Positions 58,801 through 64,000 of a stretch of DNA of 64,000 nucleotides are shown piece after piece. The notes beneath the pieces were generated by a model. That model was not told the DNA's origin. It searched no databases and saw nothing but the letters and a program-made list of their open reading frames with translations. Location: the NCBI RefSeq assembly GCF_000002235.5, contig NW_022145610.1:30706306-30770305 (forward strand). The letters are read 5' to 3'. How positions within the stretch are numbered: the stretch's first letter is position 1; every line of letters begins with the position of its first letter. The position numbers were made by a program, and so were the translations under genes. The stretch is from Strongylocentrotus purpuratus (Eukaryota > Echinodermata > Echinoidea > Camarodonta > Strongylocentrotidae).

Positions 58801-61800
58801 GGGTACACTTTACAGGTCATTATGGATGATTAAGGATGGATGCAGATATGTACTAGGATTAGTCTTGCTTGACAGTTATCATATAGCTTTGGTTACTATT
58901 GGACTTCAGAATTACAGAATTCATTGTCTTGCATTTTGAACAGCAGTGAGCAGTTGTTGAAAATTGCTGTTGGTGTTGTGTTACAGAAGTACAATAATCC
59001 AGTACTGCCATGGACATACATGAATGGGCTGGTACCACATGCTCTGCTCTTACTGTGTACATGTACTGTACATTTTGAATGCTTTTCCTAAAGCACATAC
59101 ATGTGAGTTCTGTGAGTTGCCAGACCTCACTTTAGCGAGCATCAAGGACTCATCAAATAGTTATTTTCCAGTTCTAGCCACTGTTACTCTGCAGCTCCTA
59201 TACAGGACTGATCAGTTTTCCTTCACTTCTACAGTTATGGCAAATAAGTGGGTGTTGGTGAACAATCAAGGTCCAGAGAATGAGAGCTGACTGAAGTAAG
59301 AAGTAGTTCATCCAACAGATTGTCACCTAATATTTCCTGCCTTGTTCAGAAGAGAGTAAAGCTGAAGATGTATGTTCAAAAGAATTTGTACTGACATCAT
59401 GATAATCAGTTAAACCAGATGTGAATGTGTTTTAAAAATCTAAAACTGAAATATTGTCTGTTGGCAAGACAATATACGTGCATGTTCCTTAACCTGGGGA
59501 GACTGTGTGTCCTCTTTCAAGGAGAGAGAGTGACCTTTCGAATGCATGGACTAATGATGGTGTCATGTTCGTCTTACTCTCAGTACACTCTTCGGGAAGC
59601 ACAAGTAAAACCATCTTGAGATGCGTTTTCACATGTACCTGTAAACGCACCAGGCTCCAACTAATCAAACTAAAGAAAGTGAAAGTGTGGGGAATAATGT
59701 GAGAAAGCATTTTTTAATGCTTGGTTCACTCTCGATGTGGAGGTGTCGTATAGTGGGTCATTCACTTGAATCTCAAACCAAGGTTGAATCTTGAATCTCG
59801 GCCCACCACAAACATCCTTTTACAAGAGATCAATCAACATTTGCCACTCTCCACCCAGGTGTAAATAGGTACCTGGTAATCGCTGGGGCTGAAAATAATT
59901 ACAGGGCTCTCGGAAAGAACAGCATTGTAGCTGATGAGGCTCCCCTGTGCAAACAAAAACATTATCAATCTTTAATCGACATGATAATCACTGGGTATAT
60001 TTGCTGCTGATGAATGTTTGGTGAGCTTGAATGAATGTGATAGAACTGTGTTTTCCAGATTTGTAATCCTTCCAATTAAGAAGGTCTGTGCGCTGAAAAC
60101 ATGGCAGTGCTACTTGGTAGGAATAAAGAGTCATTCTTGCTGTCATTCTTGGCACCAATGCCAACGGTTTGGATAGTGGTCTGACAACTCTGTCAAAATA
60201 TCTTGAAGGAACGTTTTATGAGGGCTCTGTCCTTTGCAGGAGCTGAAAATTTCGCAAAGAGTTCCTCTTTCAGGCTTTGTGTCTACTCTAGATATTGTAC
60301 ATCATGTCCATGAGCATGGTTACAGACACAAAAAAAGGTCAATGTCTTAAACTGAGGAAATCATTCACCTGTGCTCATGATGCACCGGTGTTGCTTACTG
60401 TATCCTTCTACGACAACAGGTGGGAAACTCTAAAGAATGGGCCATGATTGACAAGGACAAAACTCTACAACTTGGATCATTTCTGCTGATAGATAGTGCC
60501 AATACATCGGTACTTTCTACCTCAAGGGTGCTTATGGCTTGGATTAGGCAAAGCCACTTTTACATCGGATGGCTGAAGAATTGTACATGTAAAAATGCCC
60601 TCTTATTGCAGGATGAATATAGAAGTATTTTCTTGTGCATTGTAATCTGTTATCACAGGACGGAACAATGGACGGCAAATTTTAAAGCGAAAAACAAGAG
60701 CTAAATGTAGAAAAGGGTTTCACCAATTGCGTAAGTGGTCAACCATGGGACTGTCTGATTGATAGCACTTGCAGAAGAAAGTGATAAACACCAGCCAGCC
60801 AGTCAAGTATTGAATACGCATGGTTGATGTCTCTGTGCATCAGCCAACGTTACCTCTCTGTTGCCGAAGGGGACAATGAATGGTTTCCAGAAACCTATTA
60901 ACAACTCAAGAATGTCATGAACTGGAGTGAACTAAAAGTGCAAGAGTGCACCAGAATGACAGAAGATAGAGTGAAATGGAGAGATGTTGCAATCAACCTC
61001 CGAACCGGGAGAAGATACTTAGATAGATAGATTGTTGCACCAGTGTCCTGAAAAGAAAGAAGCTCTTACATCTGGGTAGACACTGCAGAACACAGACCTA
61101 TCCACTCAATGATACATAATCACTTATGGCTCAGAGAGATGTAGTGGACTTGGGCAGCATCGCTTCAATCACTTGGCTAATGATCTTCAAGTTTATTTGA
61201 ACATTCATAAAAATTGCTGCAATGTAGGTGATGATCAAGGCAGAAATGCTTTGACTGAACTTGAGGATGATGATTAGGTATACATTGGAATGGACATCCT
61301 CCCTGTGTTTTGTTCCTGGCCAAGGTAATGTTCATGGACCTTTGTGAAGGAAAGGTGGCACGTGTAAACACATTTACTTACATGAACATGTTACTCATTG
61401 CAATCCTCTACGTACTTGGTAGAGCCGCAGAGCATCTGGTGATTAACCCAGTGACTACCGAATTGTTGCATCCCAAAGAGGCTTCTATTACAGGAGACAC
61501 CTGCCTCCTTTAGCCAATAGGTCAAGTCCTTAAGAAATGGATGAGAATAATAGCACCAAAGATGTCCTCTTAATGTTTGAAAGATGACCTGTGAAGAATT
61601 TAGATACGAGACCCATTTTAATCCTGATGATGTGAAAGACATCTACTGCTAACATACATGTATGGAACTATTTGTAAAAGGAACGACCAGTCAGGACTGC
61701 AGGAGCTCTTTGAATCCTGGTGATGGCAAAGACTACTGAGGATACCATGAGCTGCTTGAAGGAGAAGCAACCAGTCAGTAGTGGGCAAGGGTGGAGTTTG

Positions 61801-63976
61801 AATTGTGATGATGACAAAGAACTCTGAGGATATAATGAAGAGCTACTTGAAGGAGGATCAACTATTTATGATAGAAGGAGCCCTTTGGATCCTGGTGATT
61901 GCAAAGAACTCATGAGGATACCATGAAGAGCTACTTGAAGGAGGATCAACCAGTTATTATGGAAGGAGCCCTTTAAATGCTGGTCAGAAGATACCAAAAG
62001 GAGCTACTCATAGGAGCAAAAACATTCAGGACTCAGGGACCTCTTTGAATCTTGATGACGGCAAAGACTGCTGAGGATACCATGAAGAGCTGCTTGAAGG
62101 AGAAACTTCCAGTCACTATTGGAGGAGCCCTTTGTATGCTGGCAACAAACGGCGAAGATTTACCAGCTTAGACAGCAGAAGATACCAAAAGGAGCTACTC
62201 AAGGGCAAGGAGGAAAAACCTGTCAGCACTAGGGGAGCTTTTTAATTATGGTAACAGCTAAGACTGATGAGGAGACCATGAGGAGCTACTTGAACGAGAA
62301 ACAACCAGTCAGTGCCAGATGAGCCTGTTGAATTCTGGTTGTGTTAAAGATGGCTGGATATCGTTTGTGGAGGAGTAAGAACTAGTCGGTCCAGGAGATG
62401 CATCCCAATTGCTCCCTGGAAGCTGAGACTGGTCTACCTTAGTAATATGATGAGAGTGAAAGGATCATTCAAAGACATGATTGGTTTCTTCAAGAGCTTT
62501 ATGAAGCAGCCAGATACAGGTTCCTTTACGATATATGTCAAGAAGATCCTGGAAATGTCAGTAACATTTCCATTTCTTCTCACTGCATTTCTTATTGCTA
62601 CCTTGGCTTCTCCTCAAGGCTTCTGGTACAGTCAAACCTGTCTATAGCAACATCCCAAGGGAAACACAAAAAGGGGCCTTTGTAGACAGGTTCCTTAAGT
62701 ACATGTTTCATTGAGAAACCATTTTCAAGGGAAACAAAAAATGTGGTCCTTGTAGACAGGTGGTCTTCGTAGACAGGTGGTAACTAAAGTAGGTTTGACT
62801 GTTTGACTTTTGAGTGGTTTATCCAAAAGGGTTCCCATGGTTTATCCATAACTCTTCTGGTGTTGTATCTACACATTTTTGGTACTGTATGCACAACATT
62901 TCAAGGTGTGTATCAATAACACTTCTCGTGCTGTATACTCAAGTCTTATGGTATATCCACTACATGTTCAGTATGCTTCCAAAGATGTTTCCTCAAAGGT
63001 CTTATGGTATATCCATGGTGCGTCAAAAAACGCTTTCGGTTTTGTACCCACAAGACCTGGCATATCAACCAGGAACCTGGGACCCGTTTCACTACGCCTT
63101 TTTTCAATGACAAATGACAAAAATCAGTGACAAACCTGCTGATCACCAATCAGAAGCAAGGATTTCAGTAGCTTATAACAAAAACTATCATTTGTCACTG
63201 ATGACAAGTTTTGTGAAATGCCCCCCTGGTGATGTAACTCGAATGCTTCTGGAGGTGCTTCCATGAACTCCTGTTCATGTATCCACAAGGCTTCCATGTG
63301 TTGAACTGCAATGCTTGTGTTGGGAGTATGCACAATGCTACCAGAGGTTGCATCACCAATGCTTCCACAAGGGATCCGATGGTATATTCACACTTCCAGG
63401 GGTTTAAGGTATTCCACAAGGCTTCCAATGGTGTATCCACAGTGCTTCCTGAGCTTTAGCCAAAATGCTTCAGGTGGTGTATCCACTAGGCTTCCTGATG
63501 TGTACCCACGATGCTTCTTGGGATGTATCTGCAAGGCTTCGTGTGGTGCATCTGGTAGGCACCTTGTGGTGTAGGTTTCCAGGGATGTATCGCAACGCTA
63601 CCGGATATGTATCCACAATGCTTCCACGTCATGTTACTTAATATGAAACAAACTCAGGACATAAAAACTTTGTCTCTTTCAAAGGAACAACCCTCTACTG
63701 ACAAGAATTAACTTTAATAATATCTCTTCTATCCTCTAAAATATCTTAAAGAGGTTTTTTCCCCCATAATTTTAGCAAATTTTAATATTGTTTATTGAAA
63801 ATCATTCCTCATAATTCTGACAGATTCAACTGGGACAAACTAGATCAATCTCCAATATGATAATGTAATCTTTCTGCATTTTTTTCCCCTCAATTGCCAA
63901 CTTCTTTTTTGCTCCCATTGTGCAATCACTAACGTCTTTTTGCAGGAACACACATCATCAATCACGGTCCTTGTGA
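41023..63976 (+). CDS. Host gene: Q-rich, R/E-rich protein with matrin/U1-type zinc finger (multi-exon model)
   Basis: Proposed model: exons 41023-41058, 45959-46373, 47088-47143, 54692-~54808, 55172-56629, 57034-57123, 57819-58369 and 63946-63976, about 917 codons. Phases agree at every junction (0, 1, 0, 0, 0, 0, 2); only the exon 4 end is guesswork. The protein has an M/P/Q-rich N-terminus, a very long charged R/E/D/K region, a G-N-Q-K repeat and then a C-x2-C-x12-H-x5-H finger, the spacing of matrin/U1-type fingers that bind RNA or nuclear complexes. SR/RD-like charge and this finger suggest a nuclear RNA-processing or chromatin role (inference). It could be related to ZNF318, CIZ1 or other matrin-finger proteins, but I cannot assign it. 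Confidence 0.6.
42075..42283 (+). repeat. Exact copy of part of the 3' LTR (probable 5' LTR remnant)
   Basis: 209 bp equal to 44634-44842 with no mismatch that I see (TGTAATGATATGG ... GGATTAGGTGT). Both flanks differ, so the 5' LTR has lost its two ends or this is a separate duplication. Confidence 0.8.
42514..42897 (+). pseudogene. gag: gag fragment of the intronic retrotransposon
   Basis: 127 codons from an ATG. Has the look of a Gypsy capsid (Ty3-type gag): F-S-G-Q-G-G-M-L-L-E-D-W-L-E-E-V-D near the start and H-L-E-G-P-A-R-K-E-L further on. The family's proteins are longer and usually end in a zinc knuckle; this one stops shortly after a Q-S-L-Q-Q-A-F segment. Confidence 0.75.
42921..43298 (+). 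pseudogene. pol: pol fragment (region before and at the integrase zinc finger)
   Basis: 125 codons in a different frame from gag. Contains the stretch that precedes integrase in Gypsy pol (S-L-K-D-G-L-L-V-R-R) and the first half of the HHCC finger (C-H-D-E-W-G-H-Q-G). It then breaks off before the cysteines and the catalytic core. A large internal deletion joined gag to this point. Confidence 0.7.
43329..43434 (+). repeat. 53 bp tandem duplication
   Basis: Two adjacent copies starting GTATATGTTGGTTCCTAATT (43329 and 43382). Not a multiple of three, so it disrupts the pol frame. Confidence 0.85.
43386..43571 (+). pseudogene. pol C-terminus remnant
   Basis: About 60 codons ending I-P-R-R-S-Q-R-Q-T-K-G-R, then N-P-F-N-L-P-K-S-V-L-R and stop. 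The R-R-S-Q-R motif is typical of the last residues of Gypsy pol proteins. It shows that the deletion removed the middle and not the end of pol. Confidence 0.6.
44023..45644 (+). repeat. 3' LTR of the intronic retrotransposon
   Basis: Starts TGTGACACTTCC after a G/A-rich stretch (GGAGGAGG at 43985) and ends TTGCACTAACA; both boundaries are tentative. Inside are a TATA-like ATAAAA (45321-45326) and a polyadenylation signal AATAAA (45454-45459) ~130 bp further, the order expected for U3-R-U5. ORF 44383-44772 falls in U3 and looks fortuitous. Confidence 0.55.
45276..45310. promoter_or_regulatory. 10 bp perfect inverted repeat just upstream of the LTR TATA-like box
   Basis: GACACGCCTC (45276-45285) and GAGGCGTGTC (45301-45310) with a 15 bp spacer, ending 10 bp before ATAAAA. 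Possible binding site for a dimeric protein, or a hairpin in RNA that starts upstream. Confidence 0.45.
45959..46373 (+). CDS. Exon 2: Q/P/M-rich region with polyQ
   Basis: Acceptor ...TTGATGAACAG at 45958, donor GTAAGC at 46374; 415 nt, phase 0 in and phase 1 out. Codes for a proline-, methionine- and glutamine-rich stretch with a run of seven glutamines from CAG repeats (46229-46249). Such stretches are common in transcription and RNA-binding proteins as disordered interaction regions. Confidence 0.75.
46555..46890. repeat. G-rich repeats with two long poly(G) runs (intron 2)
   Basis: Two related blocks (around 46570-46660 and 46800-46885; shared TTTTAGAATTGCTTCC / TTTTCAGAATTGCTTCC, then 20-30 G, then TCACAYTCCAG) bracket a short minisatellite of TAGTTGTCC/AGGGGG units. 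The G runs could form quadruplexes on the coding strand. Confidence 0.75.
47088..47143 (+). CDS. Exon 3 (56 nt)
   Basis: Acceptor ...TTTATACAG at 47087, donor GTAAAA at 47144. It completes the split codon from exon 2 and reads A-N-V-T-P-G-W-K-V-G-L-Y-A-S-E-K-D-K-M, ending in phase 0. This is the only part of the protein near the N-terminus that is not of low complexity. Confidence 0.6.
47746..48501. mobile_element. Possible TIR element, 756 bp (CAGAGATGC family)
   Basis: Ends CAGAGATGC and GCATCTCTG, flanked by TGTATG on both sides (47740-47745 and 48502-48507). Short terminal repeats make this tentative; related ends occur at 51671-51870. No transposase is seen; ORF 47920-48126 lies inside and is not recognisable. 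Confidence 0.45.
49004..49162. mobile_element. Foldback MITE, 159 bp
   Basis: Perfect 17 bp terminal repeats GGCCCGAATTCACAAAG and complement, with further inverted and direct repeats of AGGTTTG-type words inside, so most of it can fold on itself. I could not settle the target duplication. Confidence 0.8.
51303..51395. repeat. (GTA)n microsatellite
   Basis: About 30 interrupted TAG/GTA triplets. The minus-strand polytyrosine ORF across it is an artefact of the repeat. Confidence 0.9.
51671..51870. mobile_element. MITE of the CAGAGATGCCAACC family, 200 bp
   Basis: Ends CAGAGATGCCAACCT and AGGTTGGCATATCTG (one mismatch). GTCTA lies next to both ends, one base further out on the right. Contains two copies of TTATGAATGAATCCTCTCTGA-like sequence. 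Confidence 0.6.
52413..52607. mobile_element. MITE, 195 bp, with 13 bp TIRs and CTTTTC duplication
   Basis: Ends CATACATGCCAAC (52413-52425) and GTTGGCATGTATG (52595-52607), perfect; CTTTTC directly flanks both sides (52407-52412 and 52608-52613). GAGGAAC/GTTCCTC words pair further in. Confidence 0.75.
54365..54552 (-). mobile_element. tRNA-derived SINE in intron 3
   Basis: On the minus strand it starts near 54552 with a tRNA-like head: A box GGTAGAGCAGTGG (54539-54527) and B box GGTTCGAAACC (54506-54496). A tRNA-unrelated body of ~130 bp follows (TAAGGCATTAATCCACATTACC, CTCGGAGAGGACCTAGAGCC, CTCTGGTTGCTTACC). I associate this family with sea urchin sequence, from memory. Confidence 0.75.
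54692..54808 (+). CDS. Exon 4 (3' end uncertain)
   Basis: Acceptor ...TTTAATTCAG at 54691. Reads K-K-T-K-L-M-Q-E-K-M-Q-L-E-E-E-E-N-T-S-D-K-K-W-P-K, a charged helical stretch that joins exon 3 in frame. The frame stays open to 54895. The only phase-0 donor that fits exon 5 is a weak TCT|GTAGAA at 54809, so the end is a guess. Confidence 0.45.
55172..56629 (+). CDS. Exon 5: long R/E/D-rich region
   Basis: 1458 nt. Acceptor ...CTTGATCCACAG at 55171 (or 3 nt later), donor GTGAGT at 56630. Reads a highly charged, disordered-looking sequence: D-R-R-R-D-R-R-R-R clusters, then ~90 residues of R-E-R-E-L-R-E-R-E-L-type repeats that could form a single charged helix, R-R-D/D-D-D-R-R-R-D blocks, and a final five-residue G-G-N-Q-K repeat (five or six copies). 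An ATG at 55157 upstream of the acceptor is in the same frame and could serve as an alternative start. Confidence 0.85.
57034..57123 (+). CDS. Exon 6: first half of the zinc finger
   Basis: Acceptor ...TCCTTTCAG at 57033, donor GTGAGT at 57124; 90 nt, phase 0 on both sides. Reads K-N-I-P-F-Q-W-T-D-N-S-K and carries the finger's two cysteines (C-T-I-C). The finger is split by an intron after F-T-T-Q-A. Confidence 0.75.
57819..58369 (+). CDS. Exon 7: second half of the zinc finger and C-terminal region
   Basis: Acceptor ...TTTTATTCAG at 57818, donor GTAAGT at 58370; 551 nt, phase 0 in, phase 2 out. The first residues complete the finger (L-F-I-K-H-C-L-T-S-D-H: H-x5-H), then a helical L-E-R-L-K-V-S-R-M-K-D-E-A, a G/S/R-rich linker and a second predicted helical part (S-M-I-E-A-M-A-Y-H-E-R-E-Q). 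If the donor is skipped, TAA follows at once, so a shorter form ending here is possible. Confidence 0.75.
59733..59965 (+). mobile_element. tRNA-derived SINE in intron 7
   Basis: Plus strand. Head with A-box-like TCGTATAGTGGG (59746-59757) and a degraded B box CTTGAATCTCGG (59790-59801), then the body CACCCAGGTGTAAATAGGTACC (59856-59877) and GCTGGGGCTGAAAATAATTA, ending in an A-rich tail. The CACCCAGGTGTAAAT block is shared by several invertebrate SINE families. Confidence 0.65.
61672..62420. repeat. Degenerate ~120-130 bp tandem repeat (about six units)
   Basis: Units share GAGGATACCATGAAGAGCTA, CTTGAAGGAGAA/GGATCAACCAGT and GAGCCCTTTGAATCCTGGTGA words in the same order. Spacing varies because of indels. 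Old and probably inactive. Confidence 0.75.
62629..62801. mobile_element. MITE with CAGTCAAACCT termini (mariner/Tigger-like)
   Basis: Ends CAGTCAAACCT (62629-62639) and AGGTTTGACTG (62791-62801); TA precedes the left end, but the right flank is TTT, so the target duplication is not intact. Inside, GTAGACAGGT repeats. This terminus is common on short TA-inserting elements in animals. Confidence 0.65.
62812..63620. repeat. Degenerate ~36-40 bp minisatellite
   Basis: Many diverged units of the type GGTGTATCCACAAGGCTTCC / GGTATATCCATGGTGC. Overlapping ORFs in several frames are due to the repeat. A MITE at 63079-63225 interrupts it. Confidence 0.7.
63079..63225. mobile_element. MITE nested in the minisatellite
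   Basis: Ends GGGACCCGTTTCAC and GTGAAATGCCCCC are imperfect inverted repeats; further in, ATGACAAATGA and TCATTTGTCACTGAT pair. CCTGG lies at both borders (63075-63079 and 63224-63228). The GGGRCCCGTTTCAC terminus marks a dispersed MITE type. Confidence 0.55.
63946..63976 (+). CDS. Exon 8 (tentative last coding exon)
   Basis: Acceptor with a good pyrimidine tract, ...GTCTTTTTGCAG, at 63945. The first base completes the AG| codon of exon 7, then N-T-H-H-Q-S-R-S-L and TGA at 63974-63976. The fit of phase and acceptor is fair evidence, but such short matches arise by chance in a 5.6 kb intron. Confidence 0.3.
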
Positions 63977-64000
63977 TCTACTATACTGAAGATTTTGACC

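Larger units (their letters stand above)
58370..63945 (+). other. Intron 7 (or 3' flank) of the host gene
   Basis: 5.6 kb with no convincing coding exon. Contains a SINE, a ~125 bp degenerate tandem repeat, a ~36 bp minisatellite and two MITEs, listed separately. If exon 8 is wrong, much of this is downstream of the gene. Confidence 0.4.

Overview
This is eukaryotic animal DNA, probably from a marine invertebrate. It holds an intron-containing gene with GT-AG splice sites, Gypsy-type LTR retrotransposons, tRNA-derived SINEs, many short inverted-repeat elements (MITEs) and long homopolymer tracts. The two SINEs resemble families I associate with echinoderms, so a sea urchin or relative is my best guess; that is inference, not proof. 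There is no bacterial operon structure and no CRISPR array.

Region 1 (1-32.5 kb) is repeats. A Gypsy element on the minus strand appears twice: its gag and the start of pol at 1-2134, and a longer copy at 20137-27564 with gag, protease/RT/RNase H, integrase and one LTR. The 2134 bp shared by both look identical and lie 25,430 bp apart. Between and beyond them is a satellite whose ~1.97 kb monomer is present nine times (2135-20136) and then two and a part times (27565-32068), ending in a decayed monomer (32069-32560). Each monomer carries an internal 18-21 bp minisatellite, a poly(C)/poly(A) block and two tRNA-like modules with RNA polymerase III A and B boxes. The gag-pol boundary has a textbook -1 frameshift signal: a GGGAAAC heptamer, a 5 nt spacer, and a stem that can form an H-type pseudoknot. 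The 5' part of gag is scrambled: a piece of pol was fused into gag and the fusion was duplicated in frame.

Region 2 (32.5-41 kb) is low-complexity and repeat-rich. It contains a 5'-incomplete C2H2 zinc-finger ORF (34796-35473), two arrays of the same ~110 bp repeat on either side of it, a ~27 bp minisatellite, and a hAT-like MITE with perfect terminal repeats and 8 bp target duplications.

Region 3 (41-64 kb) is most easily read as one plus-strand host gene of at least seven exons. It encodes a Q/P/M-rich N-terminus, a very long R/E/D-rich stretch and a matrin/U1-type zinc finger (C-x2-C-x12-H-x5-H). Its first intron holds an internally deleted LTR retrotransposon (42075-45644); later introns hold MITEs, SINEs and minisatellites. 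Reading frame is kept across the proposed junctions except at the exon 4/5 boundary, which I could not fix. I could not name the gene's family.
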